From Cruorifilaria tuberocauda (taxonomy: Eukaryota > Nematoda > Chromadorea > Rhabditida > Onchocercidae): a stretch of DNA of 64,000 nucleotides. Below are positions 50,204 to 61,488 of the stretch, piece after piece (position 1 is the first letter of the stretch; every line of letters starts with the position of its first letter). The position numbers were made by a program, and so were the translations under genes. The stretch lies in assembly GCA_013365365.1 (NCBI GenBank), contig JABVXU010000008.1, forward strand, positions 1 through 64,000, written 5' to 3'. The notes beneath the pieces were generated by a model that was not told the origin of the DNA, searched no databases, and saw only the letters and a list, made by a program, of their open reading frames with translations.

Positions 50204-53200
50204 ATGATGTCTTCGAGCGGGTTTCGTCCTTTTGATGATCTTTCCGAGTAAGTTGCTCTTCCGCAATACAGTCGGAATTTTCGGATTTATTATTTTATCT
50301 ACTGTTGACGAAATAATAATTTGCCAAGTGTTTATCAGTAGCATGGTGTGTCATGAAATATTCAAAATATTAAGGCAAGACTCTATTTTTGTCAACGAGT
50401 TTGAGTTTGGGTTTGTTTTCTTCTCTGAGATTATATGATTATATATCAAATTATGACAGTTTATTATCTATAAAATAATCTATGGTTTCATATTCATTAT
50501 TATTGTTAAAGATTCATTTTTTAGGCATTATGAAGATGAATGGCTACAGTTGGGTCTCGAAGATGAAACGCTGAAATGTAATAGTCCTCCTACAAATGGA
50601 GCAACGGATTTTGGTCTTACTGTATCGGCGCGATCCTGTCCGTCTCCGCTGAGCCATATTCCCACTCGCGAAACTTACCCTACCGAGCCTCCACCGAAAC
50701 TCTCCCCAGTGTCAGCGGAGCAGCAAACTTTCATCACTTTAAGTAATAGCCGTATTCCTTCAATACCTCCTGGTCCCTCGCAGCCCATTTTGCAACCTCC
50801 ACCACAGGTCCAATCGTCTGAGCTTACTAGTGTCGAGTATGAACTGAATCCAGATTTGAGCGTGCTCTCGATACCTTCAAGCTCTCCACTTCTGGTTACC
50901 AAACCAGCAGAATTGCAGTTCACTCAGCCATCCGTTTCAGGTCTCCATCAAAACGGGGATTTCGCTTCGTTTGTGCAACTCGAACAAAGGGAGAAAAGTT
51001 TGTATTTGATTACAGTTTCAGCATAAACTGGATTTTTGCCCTGATGATCCACTAGCTTTTCTTTGTATTAATCTGAATTTCGTAGATCTTGATTCATTCT
51101 TCATCCTTTCAAATATATTACTAGGTTGTACTACTGAGTACTGTTCTGAGAAGTTCTATTTGAAGAGTTTCATTTCAGTTAAACTTTGTTCTACATTTTG
51201 ATTTAATTTTAATTCATATTCAGGAGCGGTTATTCAACCTCAGCAACATCCTTCCGGTTGTGTGCAAGCTGTTAATGGACAATGGTTTGTGCAGGCGCAA
51301 GTACAGCACGTTCAAACAAGTGCAGGAACAGTTATAGCTGTGGTGCCAAATTTTTGTCGACCACAAACGCAACCAACGGGGAACAGTCAGAATCTGTCGC
51401 AAGCGCAAGTTTCACAATCGCAGTTGATTGCGCATCCTATAGGAAATGGGCAAACAGTCAACACTGCGCAACCTACAACTGTCGCAGCACAACATGTGAT
51501 ACACAACCACCCACATCATCAGATTCAGCAGCAACAAATTGTGACTCGCGTGCCTCGTCCACTTACTGTTGGCGTTACATCCAGTGCATCACAACAGAGC
51601 CAGTCTGTTATGCAGCATCTGTTATCACAACCAACTATTTCTCGTTCGCAAGTTGTGAGTTTTTTACAGAAAGAGGCATATTAACAAAACCAATTTTTTT
51701 TAACAAATTTAAATATAAACAGTGCAGATGGATGAGGTATATTTGTTCTAAGGGAGACCACTAACTCCTTTGAGGTTCTTCGGCTGAATCTTGGATATAC
51801 CCTTTGTTAACACATTGTATTGATGAACTGAGGAGATCTATTAACATAATGCCTAGTGCATTGTAAATCCTCTCCAATCTCCTATGGCATTTATAACGAT
51901 GGAAATGATAGAGATGATTTATACATTTTGTAATGTTTAAGCAGACAACAGTTCAGGCCGTGACGTCAGTTCCAGCAACTACCAAAAAGCAACGGAATTG
52001 TCAACCGCGAAATGGACGGAGAAAGGTCTTCAACTTTTCTTAATTGTGCATTATTTCGTATTATTACACGATAATTCTTCATAAAATATTTTCCTGAAAA
52101 TTTTCGAGTAGCGAATAAATCCAGAATTCCTTTTTCTTTTCACAATACTTTATATGCTTAATTTAACTTCATTTTCCAGAACATTAGCCAAGGTGGCACT
52201 CTGGGCTCTGTTCTGATGAAAGCAAACAAACTTGCTGCTGCCGCATCAACTGATGCATCCATAAATCAGTTGTTACCTCCATCGCATGGGATTGAAATGA
52301 GATTGAGTATACAGAACAGCGAACAGGTGGCTAATCTTTCTAAGGAAATATCACGCTTACAAAATCTTGTAAGTTTTCAAATTCCATGTGCTGTAGTTTT
52401 AGATTCTACACTTTGTATGTCTTAGAACGCTGTGTGATTTGCTTCGTTAACACTGGGAGTTCTGTTATTTTCACTCGTGTAACAGAGTGGCAGTCAGCGA
52501 AAAGTCGAAGTTAAATCCTCTCTCCGTCCTTTACATGGTAGTGTTGTAAATTTAGATTTTCTGTCAATTGGAAACTGTTTTCAGCAAGCGGCTTATAATG
52601 TGGATCATTCAGCAGAAATAAAGGAGCTAGAAAATAAGCGAGCACAAATCTTTTTTGAAGCACTCGCGCAACAGCATAAGTATGTTAATTTATACTCTTT
52701 TAATCCTAGGCATTTTCGATTCCTCTTTATATTTCTTATGATTTTTGCTTATTTCATTGTTCAGCTATGTTTTACATTTAAGAGACAAGGATTTACTGTC
52801 GGTGGTGAATCCCAAGCCGGTGACATTGACAGCTCATACCAGGCAAAGGAATCATAATAGGAATAATCATAATAGTGGACAACCAACTGTAGTGGTACAT
52901 CAAGTACAGCCTTCTACGAGTTACGAGCAGCAACATCAACAGCAACCAATGCATCGGCAGCAACAACAGCAACCGAATTACGAAGCAGCAACACCTGCAA
53001 GAGTTCCCGTTTCTTATCAGAGTTCATACCAAATCACAACTCATTACGTGCCAGCTCATGAAACCATTCAGAGCAATCAATTTAGTGTCCGTAATAACAG
53101 TCAAATCCAACAGGTGTGAAGGATTTTCGATGTTGATTTTATGAGTTCATACATTAGAAGATTTAAATTTGATATTTGAAATTTAATTTTCATCAGTGAC

Positions 53201-56200
53201 CTTATGAACCCTTAAACTTTTTGATGACTGAGACGGTTATTATTTTTGAGGTTTCGACCACTCAGTATAGTTCATATCGAGCAGCTGTTAGTCAACAGAA
53301 TCAAGTAAAGGAGAATTATATCCACTCAGTGCCAAATACTGCGCCGCAAACTGTTATTTTGCAACCGGAGCAGCATCTCTCTCGTCGTGTAGTTCGTGAA
53401 GTGTCTTGTGAACCGCCACCTCCACCTGTACCGTTATTCCCGCCACCAACTCTTAGATCATCTACTGAAACTGCTGCATGTATTGCGACGAAGAAAGCCG
53501 AAAGAACCAAAAGGTTTGTAATATCTAGCAAATTCATTCAGTGGCTCGTCGTGTCTAGAATTTCGCAACCCAGTTTAATTTTGACAACTTTTGCGACATT
53601 TGATGAATCGATCAGGAAATTTGCGCAAAACAATTTATAAAAACCAAGATATAGTTGTACTTATTTGATTTTCCGTCATCAATGTTTTCTATTTCACCCA
53701 CAGTTGCAGAATCAGCGATTACTTTTTATCACTACATAAATCTGTGGAACATCCAGATGTGTCATCACCTTTCCATGATCTCTCAGATGCGCTTCAACGC
53801 CTTCTTCCGTTCCACATCTATTCCGAACCTGATTTTAATTCCGAAATTCTGAATACTTGTATGTTTCTAATGATGAGAGTTTTTTACAAAAATAAATCGA
53901 ATAGAGAGAATGTAAATTTTCACTCGAAATCTAACATCAGACTACTTTAGTTTGATACAGTTGGATATTATTTCAGTCGATCATCACTGCCTGCGACATT
54001 TTGTACATTTAAACAACAGAAGACATATTATCGAACAACGGGTGCGATATCTGCTGTGTAAAGAAGCCATGGTTTGTTAATTTTCTCAAAAATTTGTATT
54101 TTGATCGCTGACGTACAAGTAGAAAGGTTGTAGTTTTTCTCTCTTTTATTCAGGTTAAAAAACCGTCAGTTAATCAGCTGTCATTTGATGAAAAATACGT
54201 TGTTTTAGGCTCAAAGTGAGATTAATTTTTTTAAAGTTTAATGTGATGTACGTTCTGGAGTTTTTCTCACTACAGTGACGAGTAGAACATTCATCAGAAG
54301 AATAACAATAAAAGGTGGAATTTGAAGAGTCAGGTTAATCCAAGTTCGAGAAATTATGAATTTAATGAAGTTCCTTATTAATTTTTCGAAACATGAAGTG
54401 ACATTAGAAATTCTCCAACGTTTTGTTTGTTAATCGACGAGAAAATTGACAAAAGATTTTCTCATAACATTTTCAGGAGGGACATAGTAAAGTGGATGAG
54501 TGCCTTTTACTTTCACTTGATGCCGAACATGAACGTCGTCTACTAGATGAGGAGAAACGAATGTCAGTTGTTTGCGGCAGAGGTAGAGAAAATATTTTAA
54601 TTGCTACAAAATCGTTAACGCGGAGTACGGGTTTCTTTTGTTATGTCGTAGTTTTGGATTCAATCTTTGGACTATTGCAATTCCTTTTATAGAGGAATTC
54701 GTTGCAAATTCTGCAATATGCAGTCGTAGGAATGGAATGGATATAGAAGGACGTCGAAAAGAATTGATGCCCAAAAGTATCCCAAAGTTACACTTTGATT
54801 ATCATACGTTCTCGGAGAGTGAAATTGCTGCTCGCGCTATCAGCCCATTCACAATATCTGATAGCGAAAAGTCTCCAGTTTCAAAATCCACGGGTTCTGA
54901 CGACGAGGAAAGAATGCTTTCTGATGTAATTGATGAAGTACTGGTCTTTGAAAAGACAGCAGTAATAATCGATGCAGAAGAAGGTGCAAAAGATCTTAAT
55001 ATAAAGGAGACTGTTACCAAAACAAATGGAGAGGTTAGATTTCAACAAGTGAAATATATAAATTATAATACGGATGATAATACTTGCTGTTAAGGTATTC
55101 ATTAATTTTATGAAATTTTTATTGCTGTAGTCGTTTTGAATCTAGAAGGTAAACAATGACCTATGTATTTCCAGAAAAACCTGATTTCAAGTGATTGGAT
55201 TAGTTCAAATCCGTCACTCGATTTACCCGCTACAGTTACTTGTACTTCACGGAGGAAAAGTGATCCAATAAGCTCACATCAGGAATTGTATTCACCAGTC
55301 ACTGCTGATCTATCAGAACACATGTTTGTTGTAAAAAATACGGTACCTTCTATTAGGTCAACCGAACAACTGGAAGCTGTTATTGCTTTAGCACATGCAG
55401 CTACGCTGGAAAGAATTTCATCACCTATTACTGCGGAAGAAAATGAAGGCATCGAGAACTGTGTCCCGATAGAAGATAGCAGTAAAATTAGCGAGACGGA
55501 GGTAGGGAGCTACGACAATGATAATTCGCAAATCTTGGAGCATAAAGGAGAGGTAGTCTTTTATTCGAAGTAATGATTGAGCTGATTAAGTTGGGATACT
55601 TAGCAAACTTCTGTCGCCTGGTTAAGCATCCTTGGAGTTAAATGCAAAAAGCCATCAATCATTTAAGGGAACGATATTTTCACGGATAAAGAATGCTTCG
55701 ATATAAAATAATCGTTTAGGCTGAAAAACTTGAGAGACCGCCAATTCGAATAAAAATCGCATTAACTGATGCCAGTTTGAAAAATTGTTTGAACAAAAGC
55801 AGCAGCAAGAAAAATAAGCAAAAGAAGAAAAAAAAGAAGAGGAAATATAATCTCATGAAAACTTTCAGTGAGGAGGTTTGTAGTTTTGCTTATCCGTTTT
55901 GGATTTATATGTTTTATGTTGTGGAACATATTTATTAGGACACTAATAAATGTCCACAAGCAATGCTTTCTTCAGAAATCCTCTAACCTTAAACATTTTT
56001 GTTAAACTTTTTGCCAGAAATATGATCAAGGTTAGTTATATGGAAAATGTGTAATTTAATTTATTTATTAGCAAAGTGACAACGGTTACCGGTTACTAGT
56101 TGAGTTTTTCCTACCTTAATTTTCAAATTAATAACTTTATGGCAGCTGAGATACTAGAAACTCTTTATTCAGGCAAATGGTTTATTGCCGAGTTGTTCGG

Positions 56201-57830
56201 GATTGGAGAAGCCGAAGTCGGGAAATGTCGCCTCTCATCGCGATGACACGTCTCATCCACGCATTCTTATGCGTATAACGCGTAAAAATAATATTGTATC
56301 AGTGACTGATCCGCGAACAAATCATATATCTCTACATATAACATCAAAAAGTAGTCAATTTTTCCAGTATTTCTGGTTTTTTAAAATATTCTAATAAATT
56401 TTTTACCAGTTTTTGATTGAATTTCTGTCGCTATACCATTTAAATTTAAGGTGAAATTGATGAAGAACGAGAGCCCCCTTTGAAGGTCCCGAAGTTGAAA
56501 ATTCGACTCGGTCGAAGTAGAGAAGAACATGTGGTTGATTCAGAACAACCAATAATGAACCACGTACCGAAAAGCTCACCCCGTGCGATGAATAGATTGA
56601 AAATGAGGCTGGGAAGTAACGATGTTGAGCGGCTCAACCGACATAAGCGAACGGCAGGAGTGGATCACAATCGAAAAATGACTATTATTATTCCGAAATC
56701 TGTGATTAAGAATTCGTATACATCTTGTAACCCCGGCAATTCGATCTCAACGACTGTTAGTTCTAACGCACAATTCTCACCTAATTCAGGTAAATTACCT
56801 TTTTATTATTGATGTGTTCGGATTCATTTTTCCATGATTACTTTTTTATTTGAGTTGTGTAGTCATATAAGAGGTAATAATCATATGAGCAATTTCAGTA
56901 TGCAGTAGTTTGGAATTTTTATATTTTATCCGTTTTATATGAGATTTGTTTTGATTAAAAGTTGGGATTTAATATTTAATTTATTGTAAGTTATGCATAT
57001 TTAATGATTACAAAATCTCAACGACGTGCAGATTTTAAATGTAAATACCCTCGTTGTAAGAGTGCTTAGTAGTACTGTTTTTTTGTTTCTCGAGTATTTT
57101 TCCATACATTCATTGCCAACAACCTCTCGAGCTGAGGTCGAAACTTAGAAGTTTTTGAGAGCAGTTTTAAATTATTTCTTTTAGTCTCCGATGTGTATAC
57201 ATCTTTTTTTTTTCCTGCGGCTTTCTAGCAAAGAATTGCATCGCACACTTTGCTGGAATTTAAGTACCGGCTTATACTTTTTTTGAAAGATTTAGAAGAT
57301 AGTTGTATTTTCAGTTTTATCTAGTTGCATTCAGATTATTTGTTGTATAGAAACTGTGACAGTTGTAACAGATATGCAGAAGAGCTTTGATAGTACCATA
57401 AGTATCATAAGAACAACGAAAGGTTAACTAACGGTCGTGGATCCTTTTCTGTATTTCTAGAATTTATCCAGAGCTAACAGTTAATAAAGACCAGTCAAAT
57501 AATTTTTCAGAATTGTCGGACGAGGAAGAAGATGAGCAGCTGCGTGCACAGGCTGATAGCGTCATCAGTCGTTTAAATGACTGGGGTACGAAAAATCCCG
57601 TGGTGCGTCAAGCTGATGCAATTTCCCGGTTAGTTGGTACTGCACCATCGGTTACGCCGGTTCTAGATCGGCTTCTTCCGAGTGACCCATGGTTTTTTAG
57701 TATGGATATGAAAAATCGCTCAGCAGTCGACTCCAATGTTACTGCCCCTTCACCCATGACATGGATTGCATCTGCTGCCAGTTACCCGCGCAATTTGAAA
57801 ACCACTATCAGCATCAGTAAACCGAATTAG
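50204..57830 (+). CDS. GLTSCR1/BICRA-like subunit of the non-canonical BAF complex
   Basis: Nuclear scaffold of GLTSCR1/BICRA type, which in animals defines the ncBAF SWI/SNF complex. Exons: 50204-50247, 50525-50997, 51224-51654, 51945-52025, 52180-52368, 52585-52679, 52783-53113, 53266-53513, 53704-53858, 53977-54071, 54477-54582, 54693-55033, 55175-55552, 55720-55875, 56173-56350, 56451-56789, 57511-57830; phases close on 1319 aa. The GLTSCR1 homology domain spans about residues 632-748: SSPFHDLSDALQRLLPFHIY, then a His-rich helix, RVRYLLCKEA and LLLSLDAEHERRLLDEE. The N-terminal half is Ser/Pro- and Gln-rich, with HQQQPMHRQQQQQ near 52.95 kb. The C-terminal part has acidic segments, a Lys-rich stretch at about 55.8 kb that looks like a nuclear signal, and repeated PKLKIRLG / RLKMRLG motifs. 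A CATAG acceptor sits 4 nt before the start. The domain assignment is strong; ncBAF membership is inferred from family. Confidence 0.88.
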
Positions 57831-59646
57831 ATTAAGATTTTTGTCTTTTTTCATGTCGTCTTTACTTTCCATTTTTACATGGAGCGACATTTCCCTAGTT
57901 TTTTTGTGTCAACTGAAGTTTTAGGACAATTTGCGTAAACATTGTTGAAAAGTTCACCATATTTTCAAATTGGCTGGTTTAATTAATAGTTTGAGGTAAT
58001 CTTTTGAATTGAAATTTCCTAATAGGGCAAAAAATTGACGAAAGAATCTTTTCCCATGGCGATCATAAAATAGAAATACATAGTCGCTTCCTGTTATGTG
58101 TATGTTCATTTGAGCGCGGGTTTCATGTCTTTCTGCTGCGTGTGTGGTGGTGCCTCTGTTACAGTCAATAGCTGCTACTACTGAGATGAACAGTTTAATT
58201 AGTTTTATCATAATTTGATTTATTTGAATATTGTTAATCCACTCTGATCTAAAGTAATTTATCTCATTTCCCAGTAAGGATAACAGATTCAGTTTATGGA
58301 AGATAAATTTCACGAACTTTCAACATGATCAGAATTTCATTCATTAATTTTCAGCTTTGTTCTTGACGAATATAGATCTTTAACTTGAGAAATATTTCCT
58401 TTTCATTTTCTACGTTTTCTCGCACCATATTGCAATTCAGTTCTTTACAGTCTTCCTAAAATGAATTGTTCTATTCATTGAATGCCTTGAACTCGAAACA
58501 TTTTCTTTACTGCTTACTTTACCCTCCTTTCATCCTGTCCCATTCATTTGATGTTTTGCGGTGCTTTCCTCTATAACTTTTTAAAATGTGCTGCTAGAAC
58601 ATTGTTTTACAAATATTATGTGTCGTATGTATGTAATGTTTCCTATTTTATTTGACATTGTGTTCCCCTTACAAATGGTTAGAATTTTTTGGTTGATTTT
58701 TCAATTCTAAATTTTATTTTTGAAGTTAAAAAATCCCTTCCTACCGATTGTACAATATTTCTGTGCAGGTCTGAACAGTCTACGCGTCTTGTCACTTTTT
58801 TTTCATTCTGCTGGCCATTACATATACCCACAAGCATATACACAGTATTCTAATCTCATACTGATCTAATTTGGCCATTTTATACATCTTTCAACTTGCT
58901 CGTTATCTCGTTTTAATTTTTGTTCGAGAAGGAAAAAGTGTATATTTTTAATATCAAGCTGTGTATATTAATCAATGCGCCTGTTCAGAAATAATATGTA
59001 GATATGGAGTATAAAGCATTCCGCAGTATATGTAGGAGTATTTCACGATTATTCAAGTCAAAAATTGAACTTTAAGATTATTCAAAATTTCTTATTTGTT
59101 TCCCTTGATTTTTTTAATGTGCAAAATGATGAACTCTGCACCAGGAAGGTTGATGGAAAGCAAAATCTACGCATATCTGCAGTATATATAGGAATATATT
59201 TTACGAGCATTAAGGGCGAATGTGAAAATACTATTATTGGATAGATACTATTACTATTCTGTTCAACTGGTGGGTAGGGACATATGTGTTAAGCTCTTTG
59301 AAGTGGTTTGTGAAACTAGCATTAAGGGCAAATTTGAAAATATGGTAGACGGTTAGCATCCAGTGATGAACACAAATGCGCTTCGTGTATTCGTGTTAAT
59401 TTAACTTGGAAGTTACGTGACCCATTATGCTGATCTCTCAGGATCTTCAGTAAACGTTAAATGGTAGAATCAGGGAAGTGCAGGAAAAGCGAAAACATTA
59501 GATTGTAGGTTCTAGAATTCTTGAAAGATTTCTGGAGACTTTTTATCAGAGCACCACTTCATTAGGACCATTTTCTTGCAAATAAAATTTTCGTTCAACT
59601 GAATTTGTTAATAAAAAATCATTTATTCGTGCTGTACTGTTGTAGG
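57831..59646. other. Intergenic between BICRA-like and LSM11 genes
   Basis: No firm gene. Minus-strand frame 57954-58211 starts with a hydrophobic leader and is discussed in findings. A degenerate 25-nt repeat occurs at about 59206 and again at about 59320. The rest is AT-rich and featureless. Confidence 0.45.
57954..58211 (-). CDS. Candidate small secreted peptide ORF
   Basis: An ATG at 58211 opens an 85-codon frame whose start MIKLIKLFISVVAAIDC resembles a signal peptide. A GKR site in YDRHGKRFF could serve for dibasic cleavage and amidation. The frame continues upstream to 58313. There is no similarity to a known precursor and no repeat of the peptide, so chance is quite possible. Confidence 0.2.
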   Translation of the reverse strand: MIKLIKLFISVVAAIDCNRGTTTHAAERHETRAQMNIHITGSDYVFLFYDRHGKRFFRQFFALLGNFNSKDYLKLLIKPANLKIW

Positions 59647-61468
59647 ATGGCAGTCGGTATGGATTTCTTTTCTTCGAGTTTTGATGCTGAAATAGTTTTA
59701 AATGATCTTAGCCCTCCGTCCTTTAGCGGGTTCAGAAATTTCGAGTCAGTTGATAAATTTGAACAGTACTTATGGAACACAAATGCAAATATCGTCACAC
59801 AGTTACAAAAACTGGAACTTCAAGAAAATGCAGATACTAAATCGCTAAATAGACTATCCAGGTAAACTATTATGATATGGATTTTTACGCAACCATATTT
59901 TCTCAGTACCGTTTTAATATACGCCTGTTCTCGACGTAATATGCCAAATATGCACGTAACGAATATGAATGTGAATGATAACAAATATTTGCATAACATT
60001 TTGAATATAATGAGAACTTGTAGTTAGCTGGTAGGGAAGAGTAAGGAAAGTGTGAGGAATTAAATATTACGTATATACGACTGCGAGGTCTCCTTATTTC
60101 ACCCTCCAGTATTTGTTCTATTTCCCTACCACTGTTTATTCATCAGAATCCATTCTTCCATTTATAAGCATTTCAATTAGCAGTATACTTTTTATTTGGT
60201 ACGATCGTCGAATGAAACCATGGCTATCAAATATAAGAATAGTCAGAATAATAAATTGTCAGTATAATTCTCAGAAGCTAAGCAAAATTCGATCTGAGCA
60301 GTCAAGGCTGTTTTTTTTCACATTCGTTCTGTTGCCGCATTTTTGAATTATTATTGTTCCTCGTTTTTAGCAAATGAAGCAAAACTTATTTCAGAGAAGC
60401 TCGGCTATCACAAATGTGCGCACAAAGAGGAAGAGAGGTAATTGAACCCGTTCAGGAATTAAAAATCCTCAATAAGGTAACTTTATTTATTCACATCGAA
60501 ATTAGCTTTTAGTTTTCAACTTTAATATTGGTTACTTATAGATATGGAACGGTAATTTATCTCAAACAGATCAGCAAGGACCAATGAAACGTTTGGAAGA
60601 ATGCGTGGAGCTAGGGCACCCAGTATGCATAAGTTTGCGAGGACGAAATTGCGTGAATTCTTTCATTCAGGCAAAAGTCGTTGCATTCGATAAACACTGG
60701 AACCTGCTGATAAGGTTTGTCATACAGTGCTGGCTTCCCACGTAACCTTTCATCCCAAGTCATTACCGGTCTTATAAAAGTGATGTTCCTAAATGATTGT
60801 AAAAGCTATGAGGTGAAACCTTTAATGTTCTATCAAAACTTTAATGGATGTGCTACCCATTTAACATGGTACGGTTCCAAGTTGAACTGCGTTTACTTGA
60901 GAATACAGAAACGTGATTCGTATCAAAGAAATCAATATAAACCAAGACTTCAATCCAACATTAAACATTTACAGTTGATAGAATTTGATGAGCATTTAAT
61001 GATTCACAAGTGTATAATCGACAAAGTAATATAGGGATGGTGATGAGAGTTTCATGCCACCAATAAGAATAAAACATCGAGTCACCAAAAGTACGCAAAT
61101 AACAGCATCAAACCAGTATTCAGAAAGCCAATACGAGGATAAGGAAGGCAAAACAAAAACATTATGGCGACGTCATCTGCCATTTTCTCTAATACGTGGG
61201 GACGACGTTGTTCTGATTTTCATTTCTCCGCAATTGTCTATTAGGCATTTCTTACGGTAAGTACATTCGAAGAGACTTTTGTGTTTAGTCTCTCATTTTT
61301 AGAATTTTTAGAAAACAAGGGATGATCATTAAGGAATTAACGGGACAAGGAGTCACATATCAGATTCCAGAAAGCCTTTTCGTCTTTTGCAGAATAATTT
61401 TAACAATTAAACATTTAGGTCCGATTTTACACCACAAAACAACAAAGCATTTGATAAAATTATTTTAA
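59647..61468 (+). CDS. LSM11: LSM11-like U7 snRNP Sm-fold protein
   Basis: U7-specific Sm-like protein that, with LSM10, replaces SmD1/SmD2 in the U7 snRNP for 3' cleavage of histone pre-mRNA. Exons 59647-59861, 60395-60476, 60542-60714, 61035-61256 and 61303-61468 chain in phase to 285 aa. The N-terminus FFSSSFDAEIVLNDLSP with a following FESVDKFEQYL matches the conserved LSM11 N-terminal block (SSDSFDP..., EYESFL). The Sm1 motif (about 117-168) has VVAFDKHWNLLI and DGDESF, the LSM11 form VAFDKFWNM...DVDET. The Sm2 motif is LIRGDDVVLIFI (209-219), matching IRGENVLLVHL. The spacer between Sm1 and Sm2 is only about 40 residues; in vertebrate LSM11 it is much longer. Residues after about 225 have no counterpart, so the last exon is uncertain: without that splice the protein stops at 61260. 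A GTAG acceptor lies one base before the ATG. Confidence 0.85.
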
Positions 61469-61488
61469 AAATCGACTTATCTTCTACT

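Noticed and set aside
51282..51764. 160-codon frame overlapping the Gln-rich BICRA-like exon
   Set aside because: Out-of-register shadow of the real exon 51224-51654, kept open by the repetitive CAA/CAG composition.
60717..61034. 105-codon plus-strand frame inside LSM11 intron 3
   Set aside because: The flanking exons join in phase across it (residues ...LLIRDGDES...), matching LSM11, and the insert resembles no protein; it is taken as intron.
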